The notes under the pieces: model-generated
Databases searched by the model: none
What the model was told of the DNA's origin: nothing
Seen by the model: only the letters and a program-made list of their open reading frames with translations
In this document: piece by piece, positions 1 to 8,757 of the stretch
Layout: each line of letters starts with the position of its first letter
Position numbering within the stretch: the stretch's first letter is position 1
Program-made: the position numbers and the translations under genes
Origin: Gemmobacter aquatilis
Lineage (GTDB): Bacteria; Pseudomonadota; Alphaproteobacteria; Rhodobacterales; Rhodobacteraceae
DNA length: 64,000 nucleotides
NCBI RefSeq assembly: GCF_900110025.1
Contig: NZ_FOCE01000007.1
Span: 123,129 to 187,128, forward strand
Reading direction: 5' to 3'

Positions 1-80
1 GCCATACCGATCCGCCATGCGCCGCCCTCCCCGTGATCCGGCGCCACCCTAGCGCAGCCCCGGGGCGCCGCAACCCCTGC

Positions 81-1250
81 TCAGCCGGCGGCAAGCCGCG
101 CCAGCTGCTCCATCCGGGCCGCGAATTCCTTGCTGGCCGAATGGGCCCGCGCAAAGGCCAGCGCCCGCTCCGAATGGCCCGAAACCTCCTCGGGGGCCGC
201 CGCCAGCAGCGCCGCCTCGCGCGCCAGCGCCACCGGGTCGCCAAACTGCACCGTCCAGCCCGCGCCCACCCGCGCCACCAGCCGCTCCAACATCCGGTTG
301 GCATAGCCCAGCACCGGCAGCCCGCAGCCCATCGCCTCCAGATAGGCGCAGGATGGATCGTCCTGCCGGTGACAGCTCAGGAAAATATCCGCCTCCTGCC
401 GCATCCACGGCACCAGCTCGCTCTCGAACGGCACCGGCGCGTGCAACCGCACCCGCGCCTCCAGCCGCGCCGCCGCGATCTCGTCGCGCAACTGCGCCTC
501 CAGTGATCCGGTGCCGAAAATATCCAGCGTGAAATCCACGCTCCGCGCCCGCAGCGCCCGCGCAAAGGGCACCAGATCCTGCGCGCCCTTCATCGGCTCC
601 AGCCGCCCGAAATTCACCAGCCGCAGCGGCCCGCCATGCAGTCGCCGCGCCAGCCGGATCGCCTGTTCCGAGGTTTGGGCGAACAGTGCCCCATCCATCC
701 GCCCGTCATGGTAACGCAATACATCCGGCACCAGCCGACCATAGGCCTCGAACGCCGGGTCGCCATTGCATTGCAGCCCCGCCGCCCGGCGAAAGGCCCG
801 GCACATCCGCCGCTCTTGCCGGATGACCCACAGCATCGACCGCAGGCGGCGCAGCCAGCCGATACCCTTGTCCAGCCGCAGAATATCCAGCCGCGTCGCC
901 AGCGTGTATTCGATCGCATAGACCAGCTTCACCCCCGGCCCGCACAGATCGGGCAAGGCATGGGTGCGCCAGCCATCCGCCGCCGCCAGCACGATCCCCG
1001 CCCCCGCCAGATGATCGCGCGTCAGCGCCGCCCCCTCGGGCAGCACGGTCAACGGCACCGCCAGATCGGCCTCGGCCATCTCGCGGCCAAACGGCACCGG
1101 CCCGCCTTCCCAGATGATGCAGCGCAGCGGCCCATCCCAATGGGCGGCGTGCAGGGCCAGCCCCTCGATGAACCGCGCATCCAGCCGCAGCCGCCCGTCG
1201 GGCAGCCGCTCCAGCGGCGCCGTCACGATCATCACCAGTTCCGGCAGCAT
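81..1250 (-). CDS. Glycosyltransferase, GT4/GT1-like (GT-B fold)
   Basis: A 389-residue protein that should move a sugar from a nucleotide donor to a surface glycan or lipid acceptor in the cytoplasm. The C-terminal half carries the usual GT4-type pattern: 'NFGRLEPMKGAQDL' starts the donor-binding domain, followed by 'DIFGTGSLEAQL' and 'CAYLEAMGCGLPVLGY', where the E-x(n)-E region normally binds the nucleotide sugar. The N-terminal half is much less typical, so the acceptor cannot be guessed. The ATG is preceded by a clear GGAGG. It stands alone here, transcribed away from groEL on the same strand, with the groEL terminator between them, so it needs its own promoter or read-through. No neighbouring polysaccharide genes are present in the window. 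Confidence 0.8.
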   Translation of the reverse strand: MLPELVMIVTAPLERLPDGRLRLDARFIEGLALHAAHWDGPLRCIIWEGGPVPFGREMAEADLAVPLTVLPEGAALTRDHLAGAGIVLAAADGWRTHALPDLCGPGVKLVYAIEYTLATRLDILRLDKGIGWLRRLRSMLWVIRQERRMCRAFRRAAGLQCNGDPAFEAYGRLVPDVLRYHDGRMDGALFAQTSEQAIRLARRLHGGPLRLVNFGRLEPMKGAQDLVPFARALRARSVDFTLDIFGTGSLEAQLRDEIAAARLEARVRLHAPVPFESELVPWMRQEADIFLSCHRQDDPSCAYLEAMGCGLPVLGYANRMLERLVARVGAGWTVQFGDPVALAREAALLAAAPEEVSGHSERALAFARAHSASKEFAARMEQLARLAAG

Positions 1251-1311
1251 CCCGCCTCCATAGCAGCCCCAGTTGCGACAGACCTACACGAAACCCCGCC
1301 CCCCGCGCAGC

Positions 1312-1338
1312 AAAAAGGGCGCCCGAAGGCGCCCTTTT
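1312..1338 (-). terminator. Rho-independent terminator of groESL
   Basis: AAAAGGGCGCC, a short CGAA loop, then GGCGCCCTTTT form a perfect GC-rich stem. It lies 23 bases past the groEL stop and has a T run on the minus strand. The symmetry would let it act in both directions. Confidence 0.85.
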
Positions 1339-1360
1339 CCGTAAACAGCCTATCGGCTGA

Positions 1361-3028
<1,668 letters not shown>

Positions 3029-3058
3029 TCAGGGATAAGGTCAGCGGTCCGTCAGGGA

Positions 3059-3346
3059 TCAGGCGATGATCCCGAGGATGTCGCTTTCCTTCATGATGAG
3101 CAGCTCTTTGCCATCCAGCGTGACTTCGGTGCCCGACCATTTGCCGAACAGCACGCGGTCGCCCACGGCCACCGACGGCGCGATCAGCTCGCCCGAGTCC
3201 TTGCGTGCGCCTTGGCCCACGGCAACCACTTCGCCCTCAGCGGGCTTTTCTTTCGCGGTATCGGGGATGATCAGGCCGCCCTTGGTTTTTTCTTCGCCTT
3301 CGATGCGGCGAACCAGCACACGGTCATGCAGCGGTTTGAATGCCAT
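3059..3346 (-). CDS. groS: Co-chaperonin GroES
   Basis: A 95-residue lid of the GroEL chamber. The start is set at '[14 protein letters not shown]', the family's normal N terminus, rather than at a longer open frame that would begin inside the CIRCE operator; GGGAG lies just upstream of this ATG. The mobile loop region '[18 protein letters not shown]' that contacts GroEL is present, as is the usual end '[13 protein letters not shown]'. First gene of the groES-groEL operon, directly downstream of the promoter and CIRCE. Confidence 0.98.
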   Translation of the reverse strand: MAFKPLHDRVLVRRIEGEEKTKGGLIIPDTAKEKPAEGEVVAVGQGARKDSGELIAPSVAVGDRVLFGKWSGTEVTLDGKELLIMKESDILGIIA

Positions 3347-3384
3347 CTTTGAACACTCCCTTTGGGTATCCAGTGTTAATCCGA

Positions 3385-3411
3385 TTAGCACTCAGTCGGC
3401 CTGAGTGCCAA
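3385..3411 (-). promoter_or_regulatory. CIRCE operator (HrcA binding site) of groESL
   Basis: TTAGCACTC, nine bases, GAGTGCCAA: an almost perfect match to the CIRCE consensus TTAGCACTC-N9-GAGTGCTAA, with one mismatch in the second arm. It sits 38 bases before the groES ATG and covers the expected transcription start of the promoter upstream. CIRCE is the known target of the heat-shock repressor HrcA. Confidence 0.93.
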
Positions 3412-3419
3412 TGGCCAGA

Positions 3420-3448
3420 CAGTTAGGCACCCCGCGCGCACCTGTCAA
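3420..3448 (-). promoter_or_regulatory. Probable sigma-70 type promoter of groESL
   Basis: On the minus strand a perfect -35 box TTGACA (3443-3448) is followed after 17 bases by TAACTG (3420-3425), a weak -10. Transcription would begin near 3413, at the edge of the CIRCE element, which is the usual arrangement for repression. The -10 is poor, so a sigma-32 promoter is not excluded. Confidence 0.6.
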
Positions 3449-3545
3449 CGCCCGTCGCACAGAAAAAATCGCTGCGCCGCAGCGCCGGGCGGCCCTTGGC
3501 CCGCCCCCTCCCCCATGCCACACTCCCCCGATCCCGGAGGACCAG

Positions 3546-4553
3546 ATGCCCCTGACACTCATCCGCCGTCTTGCCTGCAGCCTCGCCCTGTTGGCCGGGC
3601 TCTGCACCACGCCCGCACTGGCCGACAGCTGCACCGGCCGCAACCTGTTCACCACCCTCGCCCCGCCGGATACCGCCCGGCTCGATGCCGCCACCGCCGC
3701 CCAACCCTTTGCCACCGGCAATTTCTGGCGCGCCACCAAGGACGGGCGGCAACTGCACCTGATCGGCACCTTCCACCTGGCCGATTCGCGCCATGCCGCC
3801 ACCCTCGCCCGCCTCGCCCCCGTGCTGCGCGACGCCCGCACCCTGCTGGTCGAAGCCGGGCCAGAAGAGGAACGCGCCCTCAAGGCCGCCATGGCCCGCA
3901 ACCCCGACCTGATCCTGCTGCCCGCAGGCCCGACGTTGCGCGACCGCCTCGGCCCCGCCGATTGGGCCACGCTCACCACAGCCCTCAAACGCCACCAGAT
4001 CCCCGCGATCATGGCTGCGCGGATGCGCCCGTGGTTCGTCGCCGTCACCCTGTCGATGTCCAGTTGCGCGCCCGCCGCCGCGCTGGATAACGGCCTTGAC
4101 CGGCAATTGATGCAGCGCGCCACCGAGGTCGGGCTGCCGATCCGCGCGCTGGAACCCTACACCACGCTCTTCACCATTTTCGACAGCCTGTCGGAGGAAG
4201 ACCAGCTCGGCATGATCCGCTCTGCCCTGCTGATGGAAGATCAGCTCGCCGATTACGCCACCACCCTTTCCGATGCCTATTTCGCCGAAGACAGCCGCCG
4301 CATGTGGGAGTTTACCCGCCTCGAATCAGCCAAGGCGCCCGGCTATACCGCCGCCCGCGCCGATGCCGAATTCGCCCGGCTGGAAGCCGCGCTGATGACC
4401 CACCGCAACCGCATCTGGATCGCGGTGCTGGAACAGGCCACCGCCGAAGGCCCCGCCCTTGCCGCCTTCGGGGCGCTCCACCTCTCGGGGCAAGAGGGCG
4501 TGCTGTCCCTGCTGGCAGAGCGCGGCTGGACCCTCGAACGCCTGCCGCTCTAG
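3546..4553 (+). CDS. TraB/GumN family exported protein
   Basis: A 335-residue protein of the TraB/GumN family (PF01963 type). The start at 3546 has GGAGG six bases upstream and gives a clear signal peptide, 'LIRRLACSLALLAGL' followed by 'TTPALADS'; the longer open frame reaching back into the groES promoter is rejected. Family features are the early 'LIGTFHLADSRHA' motif with the conserved GT-H pattern, then 'LLVEAGPEEE', and near the end 'FGALHLSGQEGVLSLL' with a second conserved His. The fold is related to metal-dependent haem-binding Tiki/TraB hydrolases, but in bacteria the role is not settled. Likely periplasmic. Cysteines after the signal peptide could bond or carry lipid; there is no clean lipobox. 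Confidence 0.85.
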   Translation: MPLTLIRRLACSLALLAGLCTTPALADSCTGRNLFTTLAPPDTARLDAATAAQPFATGNFWRATKDGRQLHLIGTFHLADSRHAATLARLAPVLRDARTLLVEAGPEEERALKAAMARNPDLILLPAGPTLRDRLGPADWATLTTALKRHQIPAIMAARMRPWFVAVTLSMSSCAPAAALDNGLDRQLMQRATEVGLPIRALEPYTTLFTIFDSLSEEDQLGMIRSALLMEDQLADYATTLSDAYFAEDSRRMWEFTRLESAKAPGYTAARADAEFARLEAALMTHRNRIWIAVLEQATAEGPALAAFGALHLSGQEGVLSLLAERGWTLERLPL

Positions 4554-4638
4554 CCCGCACCTGAGACATTGCGCCGCGTGACATTGCCGCGCGGATTGCT
4601 ATAACGCGCCAAACCCTCCTCAGACTACGGAACCCCGC

Positions 4639-5556
4639 ATGATCCAGGTTTTCGGCCACAAGGCCCCCGACACCGATTCCACCGGCTCGCCCATCGTCTG
4701 GGCCTGGTATCTGACCGAAGTCAAAGGCACCCCGGCCAAGCCCGTGCTGCTGGGCGAACCCAATACCGAAGCCGCCTTCGTGCTGCGCCACTGGGGGCTC
4801 GACAAACCTGAAATCATCGCCGACATCGAACCCGGCGCCGAGGTTGTGGTGGTCGATACCAACAACCCCGCCGAATTGCCCGCCGGGATCCATGACGCCA
4901 AGCTGCTGGCGATCATCGACCACCACATGCTGGTCGGCGGGCTGAAGACCAAGACCCCGATCGACATCACCATCCGCCCGCTGGCCTGCACCGCCACGCT
5001 GATGCACGATCTGATGGGGGCCGATGCCGCCCGCGCCCCGCGCGCGATCAAGGGCGCGATGCTCTCCTGCATCCTGTCCGACACGCTGGAATTCCGCAGC
5101 CCCACCACCACCGCGCATGACCGCGCCGTGGCCGAGGCGCTGGCCGCCGATCTGGGCGTGACCATCGCCGAATTCGCCGCCGCAATGTTCGCCGCGAAAT
5201 CCGATGTCTCCAGCTTCTCGGATGCCGAACTGCTGCGCATGGATTCGAAAGAATACAATGTCGCGGGCAAAGAGCTGCGCGTTTCCGTTCTGGAAACCAC
5301 CGCGCCGCAGGTGCTGCTGGATCGCAAGGCCAGCCTGATGGACTCGATGGTCGCCGTCGCCAAGGAAGACGGCGCCGATCAGGTGCTGCTGTTCGTGATC
5401 GACATCCTGAACGAAGAAGCCACCCTGCTGGTGCCGAACGATCTGGTGAAACAACTGGCAGAAGCCAGCTTCGGCTGCACCGTCACCGGCGACACCGTGG
5501 TCCTGCCCGGCGTGATGAGCCGCAAGAAGCAGATCATCCCCTCGCTGAAACTCTGA
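4639..5556 (+). CDS. ppaC: Manganese-dependent inorganic pyrophosphatase
   Basis: A 305-residue family II pyrophosphatase of the DHH phosphoesterase superfamily, hydrolysing PPi to two phosphates in the cytoplasm. Seen in order: 'FGHKAPDTDSTGS' (metal ligands His and Asp), 'VVVVDTNNP', the DHH motif in 'LLAIIDHHMLVGG' (about residues 90-100), and the C-terminal DHHA2 domain ending in 'GVMSRKKQIIPSL' with the substrate-binding SRKKQ loop. Length is normal for the family. The ribosome site is weak (ACGGAA). It stands alone on the plus strand, followed by a block of palindromic repeats. Soluble Mn-type pyrophosphatases are known in Rhodobacterales. Confidence 0.95.
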   Translation: MIQVFGHKAPDTDSTGSPIVWAWYLTEVKGTPAKPVLLGEPNTEAAFVLRHWGLDKPEIIADIEPGAEVVVVDTNNPAELPAGIHDAKLLAIIDHHMLVGGLKTKTPIDITIRPLACTATLMHDLMGADAARAPRAIKGAMLSCILSDTLEFRSPTTTAHDRAVAEALAADLGVTIAEFAAAMFAAKSDVSSFSDAELLRMDSKEYNVAGKELRVSVLETTAPQVLLDRKASLMDSMVAVAKEDGADQVLLFVIDILNEEATLLVPNDLVKQLAEASFGCTVTGDTVVLPGVMSRKKQIIPSLKL

Positions 5557-5565
5557 ACGCCACAA

Positions 5566-5792
5566 CACACCACCCCTCTCCCCCGGGGGAGAGGGCAGGG
5601 TGAGGGAGCCACCGCACCCGCTTCCCCCAACGCCACCCACCCCAGCACACCACCCCCCTCTCCCCCGGGGGAGAGGGGGGGTGAGGGGGCCACCGCACAC
5701 CCCTTCCCCCAACCCCACCCACCCCAGCACACCACCCCCCTCTCCCCCCGGGGGAGAGGGCAGGGTGAGGGGGCCACCACACCCGCCCCAGA
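5566..5792. repeat. Three tandem palindromic repeats (80-82 base unit)
   Basis: Units begin at 5566, 5646 and 5728. Each starts CACACCACCC and contains a near-perfect palindrome, CCTCTCCCCC-GGGGGAGAGG, then a GGGTGAGGGGGCCACC stretch and a C-rich spacer. The first and third carry GGGCAGGGTGAGG; the second has GGGGGGTGAGG instead. This fills most of the 355-base stretch between ppaC and the HAD gene. It resembles REP-like intergenic palindromes. A decayed single copy is visible near 58155-58190. No protein is coded here. Confidence 0.85.
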
Positions 5793-5911
5793 AAAATCCC
5801 ATCTTCCCTCCCCCAAAATTCCGGTAGAAAACACCCGACAGGGGGCGCACCGGGGGTGTACCCCCGGTGTACGCGAGTCACCCCCCCGAAATTCGCCGTG
5901 AAAGGCCCCAG

Positions 5912-6802
5912 ATGACCACGCTGATCTCCGCCCTCTCCGAGATTTCTCCGTCCTACCGTGCGGTGTTCTGCGACCTCTGGGGCTGCCTGCACAACGGCCA
6001 GACCCCCTTCCCCGCCGCCGTTGCCGCGCTGCAGCAATTCCGCGCCAGCGGTGGCCTCGTCGTGCTGATGACCAACGCACCGCGCCCCCGCACCTCGGTC
6101 ATGGCGCAGCTGGATCGCATGGGGGCGCCGCGCGATTGCTACGACATGGTGGTGTCCTCGGGCGATGCGGCACAATATGCGCTGGTGTCCGGCGCGGTGG
6201 GCCGTCGTATCCACCATATCGGCGCCGAGAAGGACATGCCCTTCTTCACCGATCTGCCGCCCGATCTGCAGGCCCTTGCCGCGGCCGATCCCATCACCTT
6301 CGTGCCCCTGGCCGAGGCGGAGGGCATCGTCTGCACCGGCCTGACCGATGACACGACCGAGACGCCCGACGACTACCGCGCCGCCCTGCTTCTGGGCAAG
6401 ACGCGTGGCCTGACCATGCTCTGCGCCAACCCGGATATTGTGGTCGATATGGGCGACAAGCGCCTATATTGTGCCGGCGCCCTCGCAAAAGCCTATGAAG
6501 ACATGGGCGGTAGCGCGCTTTATTTCGGCAAACCCCACCCGCCGATCTACGATCTCGCCCGCCGGATGCTGGCCGAATCCGGCAACCCGGTCGCGAATGA
6601 AGACATCCTTTGCATCGGCGACGGCCCCTGGACCGACGTGCAAGGCGGCCAGGCCGAGGGGCTGGACACGCTGTTCATCACCGGCGGCATCGTGGCGGAT
6701 CGGTTCGGCGCAGATTCCTCCAATCCTGACAAAGGCTTGCTGGAAGACTGGCTCACCGCCGAACAGCTTGCCCCCACCTATGCGCTGGGGCATCTGAGCT
6801 AA
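5912..6802 (+). CDS. HAD superfamily hydrolase, class IIA (TIGR01459-like)
   Basis: A 296-residue cytoplasmic phosphatase-like protein. The start at 5912 (MTTLISALSEI) is chosen over the longer frame at 5867 because homologues of this subfamily begin there and the upstream part overlaps repeat-flanking DNA. HAD motifs: nucleophile region 'FCDLWGCLHNG' where DLWG replaces the common DxDG, motif II 'VVLMTNAPRP', the C2a cap, 'YFGKPHPPIYDLA' with the motif III Lys, and 'CIGDGPWTDVQGG' with the acidic motif IV. The substitution of Trp in motif I is normal for this proteobacterial subgroup. Substrate unknown; sugar phosphates or nucleotides are typical of class IIA. Confidence 0.88.
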   Translation: MTTLISALSEISPSYRAVFCDLWGCLHNGQTPFPAAVAALQQFRASGGLVVLMTNAPRPRTSVMAQLDRMGAPRDCYDMVVSSGDAAQYALVSGAVGRRIHHIGAEKDMPFFTDLPPDLQALAAADPITFVPLAEAEGIVCTGLTDDTTETPDDYRAALLLGKTRGLTMLCANPDIVVDMGDKRLYCAGALAKAYEDMGGSALYFGKPHPPIYDLARRMLAESGNPVANEDILCIGDGPWTDVQGGQAEGLDTLFITGGIVADRFGADSSNPDKGLLEDWLTAEQLAPTYALGHLS

Positions 6803-6819
6803 CCGACCCGCAATAATAT

Positions 6820-6835
6820 TGCGACTTTTGTCGCA
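6820..6835. other. Short perfect hairpin after the HAD gene
   Basis: TGCGAC-TTTT-GTCGCA, 17 bases past the HAD stop. No T run follows, so it is only a candidate for RNA 3'-end formation or a protein site. The preceding CAATAATATTG (6811-6821) is also a palindrome. The whole 6803-6860 stretch is markedly AT-rich for this genome, which fits a promoter region. Confidence 0.4.
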
Positions 6836-6866
6836 CCTGCGTTAAATTATTACCCGACTGATTGCG

Positions 6867-6894
6867 CTGCATCGCAGCATCTGCTACGTTGCAG
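6867..6894. promoter_or_regulatory. Putative PhaR operators upstream of maoC-type gene
   Basis: Two TGC-rich inverted repeats: CTGC-ATC-GCAG (6867-6877) and CTGC-TACGTT-GCAG (6881-6894). They lie 26 bases ahead of the hydratase ATG. From memory, PhaR, the polyhydroxybutyrate-responsive repressor in Rhodobacter and Paracoccus, binds CTGC-N3/4-GCAG type sites. Assignment by motif only. Confidence 0.5.
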
Positions 6895-6919
6895 CGCAGT
6901 AAACCGGAGGATTCGCAGG

Positions 6920-7363
6920 ATGTTGGACAATATGCCCCGCGGCACGATCTGCATCGAAGACATCGAAATCGGTATGACCCGCCACCTGCGGAAAACCGTA
7001 ACCAACCGGGATATCGAGCTTTTTGCCGAGGTTTCGACCGACCGGAACCCCGTCCACCTCGACGATTCCTACGCGCAGGACACGATCTTTCAGGGCCGCA
7101 TCGCCCATGGAATGTTGACCGCCGGGCTGATTTCGGCGGTAATCGGCGAACAGCTTCCCGGCCATGGCACTGTTTACCTTGGACAATCCCTGAAATTCAT
7201 GGCCCCCGTGCGCCCCGGCGATACCGTCTATGCCGAGGTGAAGGTGACCGCGATCGACCATGCGAAACGCCGCGTGACCCTTGAAACCCATTGCGCAGTG
7301 GGTAATACCGTTGTCCTGAAAGGCGAAGCGCTGGTTCTGGCGCCCAGCCGCAAGTTCGACTGA
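6920..7363 (+). CDS. MaoC-type (R)-specific enoyl-CoA hydratase
   Basis: A 147-residue hot-dog fold hydratase, adding water to trans-2-enoyl-CoA to give (R)-3-hydroxyacyl-CoA, a link between beta-oxidation and polyhydroxyalkanoate. The catalytic signature is complete: 'STDRNPVHLDDSYAQ' supplies Asp and His of the D-x4-H dyad, followed by 'GRIAHGMLTAGLISAV'. The end 'VVLKGEALVLAPSRK' is typical of PhaJ-like proteins. GGAGG-like Shine-Dalgarno (CCGGAGGATTCG) precedes the ATG. The two CTGC...GCAG palindromes upstream suggest control by PhaR and thus a role in PHB turnover, which is inference. Other MaoC members have different acyl chain preferences, so the symbol phaJ is withheld. Confidence 0.87.
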   Translation: MLDNMPRGTICIEDIEIGMTRHLRKTVTNRDIELFAEVSTDRNPVHLDDSYAQDTIFQGRIAHGMLTAGLISAVIGEQLPGHGTVYLGQSLKFMAPVRPGDTVYAEVKVTAIDHAKRRVTLETHCAVGNTVVLKGEALVLAPSRKFD

Positions 7364-7390
7364 GGGCGCGCGCCCTCACTACGGGGCCGC

Positions 7391-8314
7391 ATGAAGATTT
7401 TTCAGCACTGGCAAGGGCTTGCGCCCGAAGATCGGGGCGCCTCGGTTGCGATGGGCAATTTTGACGGCGTGCATCTGGGCCACCGCTCGGTGATCGAAGC
7501 CGCATCGCAGCATGGCCCCTTGGGCGTGCTGACCTTCGAGCCGCACCCGCGCGAGTTCTTCGCCCCCGACGCCCCGCCCTTCCGGCTGATGAACGCCGAA
7601 GCCCGCGCCAATCGCCTGTCGAAACTTGGCGTCACCCGCCTTTACGAACTGCCCTTCGCCGCCGACATGGCCTCCCTCACCCCCGAGGGTTTTGCCGCGC
7701 AGGTGCTGGCCGCCGGTCTGGGCGCGCGCCATGTCACCGTGGGCACCGATTTCTGCTTTGGCAAGGGGCGCAAGGGAACGGTAGATGACCTGCAAGCCCT
7801 TGGGAACGCCTATGGTTTTGGCGTGACCATCGCCCCCCTGCTGCGCGCGGGCGGCAAGGAAATCTCATCCACCGCGATCCGTAACGCGCTGTCTGAAGGC
7901 CGCCCACAAGATGCCGCTGCCATGCTGGGCCACCTGCACCGGATCGAGGGCGCGGTGCTGCACGGCGAAAAACGCGGGCGCGAGTTGGGCTTCCCCACCG
8001 CGAATATGAGCGTGGGCGGGCTGCATCTGCCGCGCCTTGGCGTCTATGCGGTGAAGGTCGATGTGCTGACCGGGCCGCAGGCGGGCAGCTATGGCGGCGC
8101 AGCCAGCCTTGGCGTGCGGCCGATGTTTGGTGAAAACACCCCCAACCTTGAAACCTATATCTTTGATTTCAAAGGTGATCTTTATGGCCATCACCTTTCC
8201 GTCGCGCTGGTCGAATACCTCCGCCCCGAAATGAAGTTTGACGGCCTGCCCGCGCTGATCGCGCAGATGGATGCCGATTGCGCCCGCGCCCGCACTCTGC
8301 TGGCGGCTGCATGA
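7391..8314 (+). CDS. ribF: Bifunctional riboflavin kinase / FAD synthetase
   Basis: A 307-residue enzyme that phosphorylates riboflavin to FMN and then adenylylates FMN to FAD. The N-terminal FAD synthetase domain has 'AMGNFDGVHLGHRSV' (nucleotidyl transferase HxGH motif) and 'VGTDFCFGKGRKG'; the C-terminal kinase domain has 'GEKRGRELGFPTANM' with the PTAN motif and 'GVRPMFGEN'. Length matches the family. It starts 27 bases after the hydratase and its TGA overlaps the next gene's ATG, so it heads a tightly packed run of three genes. No FMN riboswitch is seen upstream. Confidence 0.96.
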   Translation: MKIFQHWQGLAPEDRGASVAMGNFDGVHLGHRSVIEAASQHGPLGVLTFEPHPREFFAPDAPPFRLMNAEARANRLSKLGVTRLYELPFAADMASLTPEGFAAQVLAAGLGARHVTVGTDFCFGKGRKGTVDDLQALGNAYGFGVTIAPLLRAGGKEISSTAIRNALSEGRPQDAAAMLGHLHRIEGAVLHGEKRGRELGFPTANMSVGGLHLPRLGVYAVKVDVLTGPQAGSYGGAASLGVRPMFGENTPNLETYIFDFKGDLYGHHLSVALVEYLRPEMKFDGLPALIAQMDADCARARTLLAAA

Positions 8315-8757
8315 TGCGCCCGCGTTTCTGGGAAACCGTGCCGCTCAAGAAGATGTCCCCCGAGGAATGGGAGGCGCTGTGCGACGGCTGCGGCAAGTGC
8401 TGCCTGAACAAGATCGAGTTTGAAGACACCGGCGAAGTGGCCTTCACCAAGATCGCCTGCCGCCTGCTCGATGGCGAAACCTGCCGCTGCACCCAATACC
8501 CGATCCGCAAGCAATTCGTGCCCGATTGCGTGCGGCTGACCCCTTCCACCCTGCCGAAGATCGCCTATTGGATGCCGCGCACTTGTGCCTATCGCCTTCT
8601 GTTTGAAGGAAAATCCTTGCCTGACTGGCATCCGCTGGTGACCGGCGATCCCGAGAGCGTCCACACCGCAGGCGCCAGCGTGCGCGGCTGGACGGTGCCG
8701 GAATTCGAGGTGCCGGAGGAAGACTGGGAAGATTACATCATCGACGAGACGCCCTGA
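8311..8757 (+). CDS. YcgN family cysteine-cluster protein (UPF0260)
   Basis: A 148-residue cytoplasmic protein rich in ordered cysteines: 'CDGCGKCCLNK', 'ACRLLDGETCRCTQYP' and a later 'VPDC' and 'RTCAYR', the pattern of the YcgN/YkgJ-type CxxCxxCC families that are thought to hold a metal or iron-sulfur centre. Biochemical function is not known. The ATG at 8311 overlaps the ribF stop (ATGA); a second ATG follows at once at 8314. Its own stop overlaps the start of the aldolase (TGATG), so all three are probably translationally coupled. The acidic C terminus 'EVPEEDWEDYIIDE' is a family feature. Confidence 0.9.
   Translation: MMRPRFWETVPLKKMSPEEWEALCDGCGKCCLNKIEFEDTGEVAFTKIACRLLDGETCRCTQYPIRKQFVPDCVRLTPSTLPKIAYWMPRTCAYRLLFEGKSLPDWHPLVTGDPESVHTAGASVRGWTVPEFEVPEEDWEDYIIDETP

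Noticed and set aside
1..80. Possible gene end or RNA at the left edge
   Set aside because: Only 80 bases of GC-rich sequence without tRNA or terminator features.
5566..5792. CRISPR array
   Set aside because: Unit is about 80 bases, palindrome-based with near-identical spacers, and only three copies; no cas genes.
7197..7505. Minus-strand frame overlapping hydratase and ribF
   Set aside because: Shadow frame across two confident genes.
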